From positions 1 to 32,984 of the forward strand of contig CALXGE010000014.1 in assembly GCA_944387775.1 (NCBI GenBank): a stretch of DNA of 32,984 bases, written 5' to 3'. The DNA is from an uncultured Oscillospiraceae bacterium (GTDB taxonomy: Bacteria > Bacillota > Clostridia > Oscillospirales > Oscillospiraceae). Positions 14,469-22,524 of the stretch are shown piece by piece (within the stretch, counting starts at the first letter, position 1; every line of letters begins with the position of its first letter). Below the pieces are notes generated by a model. It did not search any database. It was not told the DNA's origin and saw nothing but the letters and a program-made list of their open reading frames with translations. Both the position numbers and the translations under genes were made by a program.

Positions 14469-16124
14469 ATGGTTTCAGAGAATAAGATATTGACAGCGGA
14501 ACAGGAGGCTCAGCTTCGCCAGCCCATCGACGAGACCGTTGGTGCCATTCAGGCGAAGATCAACGAGCTGCGCGCAGACGGCACCGACAAGGTGATTGAT
14601 ATCCAGAACAGCCTTGACAGCCTGAAGCGGGATAAGATCTACACCGCCCAGGAGAAGGAAGTCAAAGCCCAGGAGCTCCGTACAGCTCTGGAGCAGGCCA
14701 AGGCGGTGGAAGCAAAGAACAAGGACGCCATTACCAAGCTCATCGCCCAGGCTGAGAGCTACCTGAAGGACAACTACCAGGGCTACTATCAGGCTGTGGC
14801 AGAGAGCTGCAAGCTCGAGAAGGCCCAGGCGGAGGAAAACTACCGCCAGTCGGTAGCCGCTCTGGAGAAGGAGCACCAGGCTACTGTGGCCAAGCTCACC
14901 GACGCCGGTGAGATCAAGGACGAGAAATACGTCCACAAGAACCGCCTCTTCGACGCTAAGATGAAGCGGGAGAAGGACCTGCAGCAGATTAAGGATCGGC
15001 GGCACGCCGCTTTTGACCACAAGTATCACCTGATCGACCTGCTGCGCATGTCCAAGTTCACCTTCGGTGAGTCCATGGCTCAGAAGTGGGAGAACTACCA
15101 GTACACCTTTAACCGTCGCAACTTCCTGCTGCGCAACGGTCTGTACATCGCCATCATTATCATCTTCATCGCCCTTTGCATTATCACCCCCATCGTGAAG
15201 GGCCCCAGCGTACAGCTGCTGACGGTGAACAACATCCTGAACATCCTCCAGCAGGCCTCCCCCAGAATGTTCCTGGCGCTGGGCGTGGCAGGGCTGATCC
15301 TTCTGGCAGGTACCGACCTGTCCATCGGCCGAATGGTCGGTATGGGCATGACGGCCGCCACCATCGTGATGCACCAGGGTATCAATACCGGCTCTGTGTT
15401 TGGTCACATCTTTGACTTTACCTCCCTGCCGGTCCTGGCCCGGGTGTTCCTGGCGCTGCTGGTGTGCATCGTCCTTTGTACCGTGTTCACCACCATTGCA
15501 GGCTTCTTTACCGCCAAGTTCAAGATGCACCCCTTCATTTCCACCATGGCCAACATGCTGGTAATCTTCGGTCTGGTGACCTACTCCACCAAGGGTGTGT
15601 CCTTCGGTGCCATCGACACCACGATCCCCGCCATGGTTATCCCCCGTATCGGCCGCTTCCCCACCATTATTCTGTGGGCCGTAGCCGCCGTCGTGGTGGT
15701 GTGGTTCATCTGGAACAAGACCACCTTCGGTAAGAACCTGTACGCCGTAGGCGGCAACCCCGAGGCTGCTTCTGTGTCCGGTATCTCCGTATTCCTGGTT
15801 ACCGTGGGCGCCTTCGTCATGGCTGGTATCCTCTACGGCTTCGGCTCCTGGCTGGAGTGCCTGCGTATGACCGGTTCCGGCTCCGCGGCTTATGGCCAGG
15901 GCTGGGAGATGGACGCCATCGCGGCCTGCGTGGTGGGCGGTATCTCCTTCACCGGTGGTATCGGTAAGATCTCCGGCGTGGTAGTGGGCGTGTTCATCTT
16001 CACCGCCCTGACCTACTCCCTCACCACCCTGGGTATCGACACCAACCTGCAGTTCGTCTTCTCCGGTATCATCATCCTGGTTGCGGTTATGCTGGACTGC
16101 CTGAAGTACGTCCAGAAGAAGTAA
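14469..16124 (+). CDS. mglC: Galactose/methylgalactoside ABC importer permease MglC with N-terminal coiled-coil extension
   Basis: 551 aa, against about 336 for E. coli MglC. Residues from about 212 to the end match the normal permease: RNFLLRNGLYIAIIIIF, then LGVAGLILLAGTDLSIGRMVG, the GGNPEAASVSGI cytoplasmic loop that contacts the ATPase, and VVGGISFTGGIGK. Residues 1 to about 210 are extra, highly charged and rich in Lys, Glu, Ala and Gln with heptad-like spacing and no hydrophobic segment, so probably a cytoplasmic coiled coil. Start ATG 14469 has AGGGAG eight bases upstream. There is no stop or frameshift between the parts, so it is a genuine fusion as read. Function of the extension is unknown. 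Confidence 0.94.
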   Translation: MVSENKILTAEQEAQLRQPIDETVGAIQAKINELRADGTDKVIDIQNSLDSLKRDKIYTAQEKEVKAQELRTALEQAKAVEAKNKDAITKLIAQAESYLKDNYQGYYQAVAESCKLEKAQAEENYRQSVAALEKEHQATVAKLTDAGEIKDEKYVHKNRLFDAKMKREKDLQQIKDRRHAAFDHKYHLIDLLRMSKFTFGESMAQKWENYQYTFNRRNFLLRNGLYIAIIIIFIALCIITPIVKGPSVQLLTVNNILNILQQASPRMFLALGVAGLILLAGTDLSIGRMVGMGMTAATIVMHQGINTGSVFGHIFDFTSLPVLARVFLALLVCIVLCTVFTTIAGFFTAKFKMHPFISTMANMLVIFGLVTYSTKGVSFGAIDTTIPAMVIPRIGRFPTIILWAVAAVVVVWFIWNKTTFGKNLYAVGGNPEAASVSGISVFLVTVGAFVMAGILYGFGSWLECLRMTGSGSAAYGQGWEMDAIAACVVGGISFTGGIGKISGVVVGVFIFTALTYSLTTLGIDTNLQFVFSGIIILVAVMLDCLKYVQKK

Positions 16125-16155
16125 GATTTCCGTTTCCCTGGATTATAGAGACAAC

Positions 16156-16195
16156 ATACGGCCCGGTGCGCATTTGCATGTGCACCGGGCCGTAT
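16156..16195 (+). terminator. Strong hairpin terminator after mglC
   Basis: ATACGGCCCGGTGC pairs with GCACCGGGCCGTAT, a GC-rich stem of 14 pairs. The following T content is modest (TGTGTTCC). It lies between convergent genes, mglC and the glycosyltransferase, and may stop transcription from both sides. Confidence 0.75.
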
Positions 16196-16260
16196 TGTGT
16201 TCCTGCGATCAGGAAAGGAACCACCCGCGGAGGGCCGACGCTGCGGTGCCAGTCCTGTTG

Positions 16261-17094
16261 TTACAGGCTTATCGGCCAGGTCCTGCGGGTCATTTGGGCG
16301 TAATGCTGGTACAAAATCCCAAAGCGCCGAAAATATTTTGGCTTCCAGGGTTTTTCTTTCCCGCAAAAGTGCAGGATGGCTGTATGCTCCATCACCCACC
16401 GAATATCACAGACGCCGCCGCTGCGCAGGAGATAATTGCTGTAGTTGCGGGCATCGTAATTCCATTGCACGTCCTCCAGTGGAAGAATCTGTTTGCTATA
16501 GAGGGCGTTGAGGACGTCCTGGTCCGGCAGTACCAGCTCCTTACGGTGCTGTGCTACATAATCGAACAGCACCTGAGGCCGGATTTCCTGCCGCCCGAGA
16601 TCCAGATCCATCAGCAACACGCCGGAGTTATAGTAGTCCTGTTCCGTTCCCAAACGCAGCTTATTGACGCTATTTGCCAGCTCCGTCTTGCCCGTGTGAG
16701 CAGCGGCGGCAAAGAGGTTTCCATTCAGCTCTGTCTCCCACAGTGGCCGGAGGGGATTGATAACCAGGATATCCGGGTCAAGATAGAGGACCCGGTTCAG
16801 CTCCGGGGGCAGAAGCTGCGGGGCCAGCAGGCGATAGTACATCTCCTTGGGATACTGCCGGCTGGCCGGCGCGTTTTTAAAAAGGCGCTCATCCACGCAA
16901 ATTGGGTAAAAGGAATACCCATATGCATCGCACTGCTGCCGCACGTCGCTGAGGGCCTCCGCAGGGATCCCGCTGTGGAGCAGATAGAGGGAAAACGTCT
17001 CTCCCGGGTTATTGACCTGCAAAGAGGTAAGCAATATCTGAAGCTGAGGCAAATAGCGGTGATCCAACGTGGTAAGAAGCGAAATTCTGTCCAC
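16261..17094 (-). CDS. Family 8 glycosyltransferase
   Basis: 277 aa. It starts ISLLTTLDHRYLPQLQILLTSL, typical of GT8 retaining transferases, and carries the metal-binding DxD motif at D106-x-D108 (RVLYLDPDIL), then NSGVLLMDLDL and DQDVLNAL, ending with the family HFCGKEKPW block. It likely moves a hexose from a UDP-sugar to a lipid or cell-surface acceptor; the acceptor cannot be told. GTG 17094 is supported by AAGGAGG eight bases upstream, and the sequence is family-like from its first residues. It is the last gene of the coiled-coil/ftsH/DUF308 operon. Confidence 0.9.
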   Translation of the reverse strand: MDRISLLTTLDHRYLPQLQILLTSLQVNNPGETFSLYLLHSGIPAEALSDVRQQCDAYGYSFYPICVDERLFKNAPASRQYPKEMYYRLLAPQLLPPELNRVLYLDPDILVINPLRPLWETELNGNLFAAAAHTGKTELANSVNKLRLGTEQDYYNSGVLLMDLDLGRQEIRPQVLFDYVAQHRKELVLPDQDVLNALYSKQILPLEDVQWNYDARNYSNYLLRSGGVCDIRWVMEHTAILHFCGKEKPWKPKYFRRFGILYQHYAQMTRRTWPISL

Positions 17095-17648
17095 GGATAT
17101 ACCCTCCTTACCGTCGCATTCCCATGCGGCTGACCGCCAACGACGCTGTCGACACCCAGCAAAATGAGATAGGCACTGGCAAAATACCGAATGGTAGTCA
17201 GGGTAAACAGCGGGCTCAGGAGCATCATAACGCCCAGGATCAGTCCGATAATGTTGATCGTCAGGATAAACGCATATATCCCGCTGCCGGCAATCAGGCG
17301 GATATGATACAGGTGGGTGAGCCGGGAAATGCAGTGGGCAATGAACCAGATAGGGAACAACAGTGTCAGCACCAGTGTCCCAGTCCGGGGATATACCACA
17401 AGCATGACACCGGACATCACGCTCAGGATACCCGCAACCAGCGACAGGGCAGGACCAAAGCCGGTGTATCGCTCCACCTGAACGAACAGGAGAATGTCTG
17501 CGATGCCCATGATGATGGCTGCAATGCCGTAGGCAATTACCATGCCGGTCAGAGCCAGGTTGGGATTGGCAAAGGCCCAGACTCCCAGGATGATCAGTAC
17601 AATGCCCAGCCCAAGCTCAAGCCAGCCAAAACCAGAGCGCGTTCTCAT
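16797..17648 (-). CDS. HdeD-like DUF308 membrane protein, open frame with probable 3' frameshift
   Basis: The open frame is 283 codons, but only about the first 170 look real. They encode six hydrophobic segments (GLGIVLIILGVWAF, MVIAYGIAAIIMGIADILLF, SLVAGILSVMSGVMLVV, LTLLFPIWFIAHCI, AFILTINIIGLILGVMMLL, YFASAYLILLGV), matching HdeD/DUF308 proteins of about 180-190 aa. After that the frame runs 298 bases into the glycosyltransferase gene in a different frame, with Arg/Cys/Ser-rich non-family sequence. A one-base shift near 17150 would give STASLAVSRMGMRR and a TAA at 17108-17110, placed just before the glycosyltransferase start, so an indel (real or sequencing) is likely. ATG 17648 overlaps the ftsH stop (ATGA). 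Confidence 0.75.
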   Translation of the reverse strand: MRTRSGFGWLELGLGIVLIILGVWAFANPNLALTGMVIAYGIAAIIMGIADILLFVQVERYTGFGPALSLVAGILSVMSGVMLVVYPRTGTLVLTLLFPIWFIAHCISRLTHLYHIRLIAGSGIYAFILTINIIGLILGVMMLLSPLFTLTTIRYFASAYLILLGVDSVVGGQPHGNATVRRVYPWTEFRFLPRWITAICLSFRYCLPLCRSITRERRFPSICSTAGSLRRPSATCGSSAMHMGIPFTQFAWMSAFLKTRRPAGSIPRRCTIACWPRSFCPRS

Positions 17649-19474
17649 TGCTTCTCCCCCTTTGTCAGAATCTCCATAAATTCCTCGCCGGTGATGGTCT
17701 CCTTCTCATAGAGGAACTTTGCCAGCTCATCCAGTTTCTCCCGGTTGTCCTCCAGGATCTTTCTGGCCTTCTCGTGCTGGGTCTTCACCAGCTCCACCAC
17801 TTTACGGTCGATCTCTTTTTGTGTGTCAGGAGAACAGGTCAGCGAGGTATCGCCTCCCAGGTACTGGTTATTCACCGTCTCCATGGCGACCATGTCAAAC
17901 TGATCGCTCATGCCGTACCGGCTGATCATAGCCCTGGCCAGCTTGGTGGCCTGCTCGATGTCGTTGGAGGCACCGGTGGTAATCTGGCCGAAGGCCACCT
18001 CCTCCGCCGCCCGGCCGCCGGTATAGGTGGCGATCTTGTTTTCGATCTCTTCCTTAGTCATCAGGTACTTGTCTCCGGTCTCCACCTGCATGGTATAACC
18101 CAGGGCACCGGAGGTGCGCGGAATAATGGTGATCTTCTGCACGGGAGCGGAGTGGCTCTGCATGGCCGCCACCAGAGCATGGCCGATCTCATGATAGGCC
18201 ACCACCTTTTTCTCCTGGTCGGAGAGCACGGCATTTTTCTTCTGGTAGCCGGCGATAACCACCTCAATACTCTCCTCCAGGTCAGCCTCATTGACGATGA
18301 TGCGCCCGCTGCGCACCGCCCGGAGAGCTGCTTCGTTGATGATGTTGGCCAGCTCCGCGCCGCTGGCCCCTGCTGCCATGCGGGCAATGGTGTGGAAATC
18401 CACGTCCTCCGCCGTTTTGATCTTCTTGGCGTGAACCTTCAAGATGGCCTCCCGGCCCTGGAGATCAGGCAGCTCCACCGGTACCCGCCGGTCAAACCGG
18501 CCGGGCCGTGTCAGCGCCGGGTCCAGAGATTCCGGACGGTTGGTGGCTGCCAGGATCATAACCCCGGTATTGCCCTCAAAACCGTCCATCTCGGTAAGCA
18601 GCTGGTTAAGGGTCTGCTCCCGCTCGTCGTTGCCCCCGCCGTAGCTGCCGGAGCTGCGCTTCTGACCGATGGCGTCGATCTCGTCGATGAACACGATGCA
18701 GGGGGCCTTCTCCTTGGCCTGCTTGAACAGATCCCGGACCTTGGAGGCTCCCATGCCCACAAACATCTCCACAAATTCCGATCCGGAGATGGAGAAGAAG
18801 GGGACGTCTGCCTCACCGGCTACCGCCTTGGCCAGCATGGTCTTGCCAGTGCCCGGAGGGCCTACCAACAAAATGCCCTTGGGCATAGAGGCACCCGCCT
18901 CGGTATACTTCTGCGGGTTGTGGAGGTAATCCACAATCTCCTGGAGGCTCTCTTTGGCCTCATCCTCCCCGGCCACGTCGGAGAAGCGGATACCCTTGGT
19001 AGACTGGACATACACTTTCGCGTTGCTTTTGCCCATGCCGAAGGACAGGGAGTTCTTGCCGCCGGCCTGCTCCATCAGCTTCTTGCTCATATACTGGCCC
19101 AGGCCCACAAAGATCAGGATAGGCAGCACAAAGGTCAGCAGAAAGCTCCATATCGGGGAGATGGGCTCCTCGATCACCCGGGCGAACTCCGCGCCGGCAT
19201 CATGGAGCCGCTCCGTAAGGGTGGGGTCCTCCATGGGCCCGGTCTTGTAGACCATGGTACCCTCCTTGTCAGTAAACAGGATCTGGGTATCCTCTACCTG
19301 CACCGCACCGATATCGCCCTCGTCGATCATGTCCATAAAGGTACCGTAGTCCACCTCCACTACCTGGGCCCGTGACAACATGGGGGTAATGAGCACATTG
19401 AACAGCAAAATGATCAGCAATACGATACCGTAATAATAAAGCAGCGGTTTTTTTGGTGATTTAACTTCCTTCAT
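17645..19474 (-). CDS. ftsH: ATP-dependent membrane zinc protease FtsH
   Basis: 609 aa. Two membrane helices (about 11-30 and 109-126) flank an extracytoplasmic domain. Then come the AAA+ ATPase with Walker A GPPGTGKT (205-212), the pore loop ([19 protein letters not shown]), Walker B IVFIDEID and the SRH ([20 protein letters not shown]), and the metalloprotease motif HEIGH at 428-432. FtsH degrades misfolded or short-lived membrane and regulatory proteins. Start ATG 19474 has GGAG upstream and overlaps the coiled-coil gene stop by four bases; the stop overlaps the DUF308 start. Its placement with a small coiled-coil protein and an HdeD-like protein suggests a dedicated, possibly second, FtsH copy; that is inference. 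Confidence 0.97.
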   Translation of the reverse strand: MKEVKSPKKPLLYYYGIVLLIILLFNVLITPMLSRAQVVEVDYGTFMDMIDEGDIGAVQVEDTQILFTDKEGTMVYKTGPMEDPTLTERLHDAGAEFARVIEEPISPIWSFLLTFVLPILIFVGLGQYMSKKLMEQAGGKNSLSFGMGKSNAKVYVQSTKGIRFSDVAGEDEAKESLQEIVDYLHNPQKYTEAGASMPKGILLVGPPGTGKTMLAKAVAGEADVPFFSISGSEFVEMFVGMGASKVRDLFKQAKEKAPCIVFIDEIDAIGQKRSSGSYGGGNDEREQTLNQLLTEMDGFEGNTGVMILAATNRPESLDPALTRPGRFDRRVPVELPDLQGREAILKVHAKKIKTAEDVDFHTIARMAAGASGAELANIINEAALRAVRSGRIIVNEADLEESIEVVIAGYQKKNAVLSDQEKKVVAYHEIGHALVAAMQSHSAPVQKITIIPRTSGALGYTMQVETGDKYLMTKEEIENKIATYTGGRAAEEVAFGQITTGASNDIEQATKLARAMISRYGMSDQFDMVAMETVNNQYLGGDTSLTCSPDTQKEIDRKVVELVKTQHEKARKILEDNREKLDELAKFLYEKETITGEEFMEILTKGEKQ

Positions 19475-19905
19475 AACTTACTCCTTTCCTCTTTCTCCTG
19501 CCGGAGCCGTTCCGTATCGATGGCATCCATAGCCAGCAGCAGCGCCCGATCCGCCGCCTGATTAGCAAAATCCAGCGCATATTCAGCCAGCAACAGCTTT
19601 GCCTCCGCGCAGGTCTCCGGATCTTCACAGCATCCGGTCATGGTCTGGAGCCTGGATCTGGCGCTCTTCACAACCCGCTCCATCTCCTCATAGCTTTTGG
19701 CAAGGACTGTAACATACGTTGACCTGGACAGCTGCAGCTCCTGCTGCAGCGCCAGTTCTGACGCGGCACACTCCTGTTCCAGTGCAGTGATCTCCTGTCG
19801 GAGTTGGCTGTGATGCGCCGTCTCACTCATGTGGATGCGGCTATGCAGCTTTCCCATCCGCTCGTCCAACTGACAAAGCTTGACGGAGAGAATTTCACAC
19901 GCCAT
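19471..19905 (-). CDS. Small coiled-coil protein encoded with FtsH, function unknown
   Basis: 144 aa, soluble, no signal peptide, almost wholly helical by composition. Residues about 5-60 (SVKLCQLDERMGKL...LRQEITALEQECAASELALQQEL) and 70-90 have heptad-like leucine spacing. Cysteines at about 113-114 and 119 (GCCEDPETC) are notable. I do not recognise a family. It is the first gene of the operon, translationally coupled to ftsH (ATGA overlap), so an adaptor or substrate role for the protease is a reasonable guess only. Start ATG 19905 has GGGGG seven to eight bases upstream. Confidence 0.75.
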   Translation of the reverse strand: MACEILSVKLCQLDERMGKLHSRIHMSETAHHSQLRQEITALEQECAASELALQQELQLSRSTYVTVLAKSYEEMERVVKSARSRLQTMTGCCEDPETCAEAKLLLAEYALDFANQAADRALLLAMDAIDTERLRQEKEERSKL

Positions 19906-19928
19906 ATCTGCACCCCCTTTCTGTATGT

Positions 19929-19957
19929 ATTGTAGGCAGCTGCGTTCGGAGGCTCAA
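19929..19957 (-). promoter_or_regulatory. Sigma-A promoter of the coiled-coil/ftsH operon
   Basis: On the minus strand, TTGAGC (19952-19957), a 17-base spacer and TACAAT (19929-19934), 24 bases before the start codon, with a short leader and no obvious heat-shock operator. Confidence 0.65.
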
Positions 19958-19984
19958 TTAGCACATTCCCTGCCGTGTCATAAT

Positions 19985-20027
19985 AAAAGGGCCGAAGTGT
20001 AAAGTTTTTTTACACTTCGGCCCTTTT
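19985..20027 (-). terminator. Terminator after tetR (bidirectional form)
   Basis: AAAAGGGCCGAAGTGTAAA pairs with TTTACACTTCGGCCCTTTT around a short loop, 19 pairs. A-rich and T-rich flanks on both sides let it work on either strand; in context it ends tetR transcription before the ftsH promoter. Confidence 0.85.
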
Positions 20028-20039
20028 GACAGGTAGCCC

Positions 20040-20585
20040 TTATTCCTCTTTACCCCGGGGAGAGATCCCCTCCGTCATCAGGCGGTACACCACGTGGACA
20101 ATCTGATCCAGATTTTTTGTGTCCGCATCGGTCCAGCCCCAAAGAAGCCCCAAAATTGCCTGACTGTGATAGCGCAAAATCAGCTTAACTTCAAAACGGG
20201 TGCAATCCTGATAGAGGCCTTCCTCATCACACACCCGCTCAAACAGGCGCTGGATATACTGGGTAAGAAATTTCTCCAGCTCATCCCGGTAATTGCTCTC
20301 CATCCCCTTTTTCATATAGGGCAGAGCATTGATGGCCATCGTGAGCAAATACCGCAGACGCTGTTCCCCACTCTTCAGGGACTGGGCCTCCAGCATGGTC
20401 CGCTCCGTATCACGTTCCAGCATCCAGCGAAACAGATCGGGAATATCCTCAAAATGGTAATAAAACGCCTGACGGGTGATCTGGCACTCCTCCACAATAT
20501 CCTTCACCGTCAGCTTTTTTACATTTTTCTCCATCAGCAGGGTCTTCGCCGCCTGGGCGATGGTCTGTTTCATATCGGCTGCCAC
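20040..20585 (-). CDS. TetR/AcrR-family repressor
   Basis: 181 aa. N-terminal TetR helix-turn-helix at about residues 8-53 (IAQAAKTLLMEKNVKKLTVKDIVEECQITRQAFYYHFEDIPDLFRWML). The C-terminal ligand domain resembles the DhaS/TetR_C_8 type by its layout, but this is not certain. GTG 20585 is supported by AAGGAGG seven bases upstream; an ATG at 20573 is the alternative. It has its own promoter with a short palindrome in the spacer (20638-20648), suggesting autorepression. The patatin-like gene lies directly upstream on the same strand and may be a target. Confidence 0.9.
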   Translation of the reverse strand: MAADMKQTIAQAAKTLLMEKNVKKLTVKDIVEECQITRQAFYYHFEDIPDLFRWMLERDTERTMLEAQSLKSGEQRLRYLLTMAINALPYMKKGMESNYRDELEKFLTQYIQRLFERVCDEEGLYQDCTRFEVKLILRYHSQAILGLLWGWTDADTKNLDQIVHVVYRLMTEGISPRGKEE

Positions 20586-20629
20586 TATGGTTCCTCCTTG
20601 CTGTCCTCTGCAGAAATCTGATTTACTCC

Positions 20630-20658
20630 ATTATATGGACAATTTGTCATTTTTGCAA
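20630..20658 (-). promoter_or_regulatory. tetR promoter with internal operator-like palindrome
   Basis: On the minus strand, TTGCAA (20653-20658), 17 bases, then a consensus TATAAT (20630-20635). GACAA-N-TTGTC (20638-20648) sits within the spacer, a common position for a TetR self-operator. Confidence 0.7.
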
Positions 20659-20689
20659 GGACAGCCCGTGTTGTGGTATCCGCCAAGCT

Positions 20690-21529
20690 CTAGGCCATCC
20701 ACTCCAGCACCTTGCTCCCGTCCTGGACGCCCTCCTGATACAGGCGCTGCAGAGCCTGTTTGTCCCGCTTCAGGGTGTCCACCCCGAAGGTATCCGCCGG
20801 GGAGAGGATGAGGACGCGGCCCTCCCTCTGGTACCGCTTTGCCGTCGCAATAGCCGCGTTGTACCGCTGGGCCCGCAGCAGCAGCTGCCGCGCAGCCACC
20901 GGATATCTGCGCTGGATGGTGGAGGCAAGAATGGGATCCTTGCCCGGCTTCCGAATCACATCCGCCGGCTTTGTCAACAGCAGCACCACCCGGTCGCACC
21001 CCTCAGAAAACGCCTTTTCCACCGGCACCGGGTCGCTGAGAGCGCCGTCAAAATAGGGCACACCATTCAGAACAAAGGGCTTATTCACCCCGGGGACACA
21101 GCTGGAGGCCATGAAGATCCGGTAGTCATCCTGGCGGAGGTCCGCCTTGGTAAAATAGCGCGCCTCCCCTGTCTCCGCATGGGTAGCCACCACGAAGAGC
21201 CGGGCGGGGTTCGCCATCAAAGCTTCAAAATCCATGGGGTCCTCTCCTCCGGAGTTGCTCAGGGTGCCATAGACATAGTCCAGGTTGATATACGAGCCGG
21301 TGTGCAGCAGGTTTCCCATTCCCATGTACTCCTTGCGGAGAGCGTACTCCTGGTAGTAGCGGTAGTTGCGCCCCTGCTGCCCCGCCAGATAGGACGCCAT
21401 GTTGGCGCTTCCGGCGGATACGCCGATACAGCAGTCAAAGTGGACTCCATGCTCCATGCAGCAGTCCAGTATCCCTGCGGCATAGATGCCCCGCATCCCG
21501 CCGCCTACATCCACAATTCCGGCCACCAT
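20690..21529 (-). CDS. Patatin-like phospholipase (RssA/YjjU type)
   Basis: 279 aa. A glycine-rich oxyanion loop GGGMRG (9-14), the nucleophile elbow GVSAG with S38, and the second dyad residue D161 in YFDGALSDP give a complete Ser-Asp lipase dyad. There is no signal peptide, so it acts on lipids or acyl esters from the cytoplasm; the substrate is unknown. Start ATG 21529 coincides with the family start (VAGIVDVGGGMRGIY), although the ribosome site (AAAGGA) is unusually far upstream. tetR follows 104 bases downstream on the same strand. Confidence 0.9.
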   Translation of the reverse strand: MVAGIVDVGGGMRGIYAAGILDCCMEHGVHFDCCIGVSAGSANMASYLAGQQGRNYRYYQEYALRKEYMGMGNLLHTGSYINLDYVYGTLSNSGGEDPMDFEALMANPARLFVVATHAETGEARYFTKADLRQDDYRIFMASSCVPGVNKPFVLNGVPYFDGALSDPVPVEKAFSEGCDRVVLLLTKPADVIRKPGKDPILASTIQRRYPVAARQLLLRAQRYNAAIATAKRYQREGRVLILSPADTFGVDTLKRDKQALQRLYQEGVQDGSKVLEWMA

Positions 21530-21645
21530 AGCTTATCGCCAGTCCTTTCTTCCGCTGCCTACAAGGCAAATGCCTGGCAGCGAATATATTTCCTGCTGTT
21601 TCCACACGCCGTCTCAGCGCTGTACCAAATGGAAAATAATAGTAT

Positions 21646-21675
21646 AGTGTACCACAGTGGGCCCAAAAAGTGCAA
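21646..21675 (-). promoter_or_regulatory. Possible promoter of the patatin-like gene
   Basis: On the minus strand, TTGCAC (21670-21675), an 18-base spacer and TACACT (21646-21651), about 115 bases upstream of the start codon. This is a weak match; the neighbouring TATACT is an alternative -10. Confidence 0.4.
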
Positions 21676-21727
21676 ATCTAACACCGGCCTGTTCCACAAC
21701 GGAGCATTATGCGGAACCGGCTAAGCC

Positions 21728-21770
21728 AAAAACCGGCGGCACAACTGACGTGTGCTGCCGGTTTTCTTTT
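21728..21770 (-). terminator. Terminator after the lyxose isomerase operon
   Basis: AAAACCGGC and GCACA pair with TGTGC and GCCGGTTTT around a seven-base loop, with one internal mismatch. T tracts flank both sides. It ends the minus-strand isomerase operon before the patatin gene. Confidence 0.8.
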
Positions 21771-21823
21771 GCATTTATGCTTTCTGAAATTGGGAATCCC
21801 TTTGATCCGACCAGTCTGTCCCC

Positions 21824-22510
21824 TCAGCGGGCAGCAGGATACTCATTGCAGAGCAGGCGGTAGGGGGGCTCGTCCTCCTCAATGGTGGGGAAGCGGCCTA
21901 CCGGGGGCTCGAAGCGGTTGTCGGTGTTGTCGTCGTTGCACTGGCTCACCTCACCGATGACGATGGGACCGGTGCCGGGCTCTACGTTGAAGTCGTGGTA
22001 GAGGCCGGGCTGGATGGAGATGCTCATGCCCGGCTCCAGGCGCACTACGGTGCCGGCGGGCACCGTCATGGCGCAGCCGTCAATGTGTACGGTGACGTCG
22101 GACTCCCGGTCGATGGACTCATCGGGCAGGGAGTTGAACACCTTGATGAGCAGGACACCGCCGCAGCGGTTGATAATATCCTCCATCTTCTTCCAGTGGA
22201 AGTGGTTGGGAGAGTACTGGCCTTCCTTCAGATAGATGAGCTTCTCAGCATAGGTCTTGGGATACTTGTCCGCCAGGGCCAGGTTGCCGTTGCGCAGGGT
22301 GATGAGAGAAAAGCCCACCTTGTCGAAGTCGCCCAGGCCGTAGTCGGTGATATCCCAGCCCAGCATGTTCTCCCGGACTTCGTCGTACTCGTGGCCCTTC
22401 TCCTGCCACTGCTCCGGCGTAAAGTGGCAGAACTTGGGCAGGTTGATCTGATAGCGGTTGAGGGTAGCCTCCATCTCCTGGAGAGCCTTGTTGATTTCAC
22501 TGCGTTTCAT
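21824..22510 (-). CDS. D-lyxose (D-mannose) ketol-isomerase, cupin type
   Basis: 228 aa, D-lyxose isomerase family. The cupin metal site is complete: H103 and H105 (NHFHWKKME), E110 and H172 (GLYHDF), with spacing nearly the same as in the E. coli O157 enzyme. It converts D-lyxose to D-xylulose and usually also D-mannose to D-fructose, in the cytoplasm. It is the last gene of the operon with the epimerase and UroD-like genes, 14 bases after the epimerase. The divergent PfkB kinase could phosphorylate its ketose product, so together they would form a short catabolic chain; the true substrate is not shown by sequence. Confidence 0.9.
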   Translation of the reverse strand: MKRSEINKALQEMEATLNRYQINLPKFCHFTPEQWQEKGHEYDEVRENMLGWDITDYGLGDFDKVGFSLITLRNGNLALADKYPKTYAEKLIYLKEGQYSPNHFHWKKMEDIINRCGGVLLIKVFNSLPDESIDRESDVTVHIDGCAMTVPAGTVVRLEPGMSISIQPGLYHDFNVEPGTGPIVIGEVSQCNDDNTDNRFEPPVGRFPTIEEDEPPYRLLCNEYPAAR

Positions 22511-22524
22511 AGCACGATTTCTCC

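Noticed and set aside
16305-16314. GTACAAAA at about 16307 as a fourth copy of the AraC-regulon motif
   Set aside because: It is inside the glycosyltransferase coding sequence and lacks the preceding A and the flanking GA.
17648-19375. A 575-codon plus-strand frame opposite ftsH
   Set aside because: Antisense shadow; the minus strand encodes an unmistakable FtsH with Walker A and HEIGH motifs.
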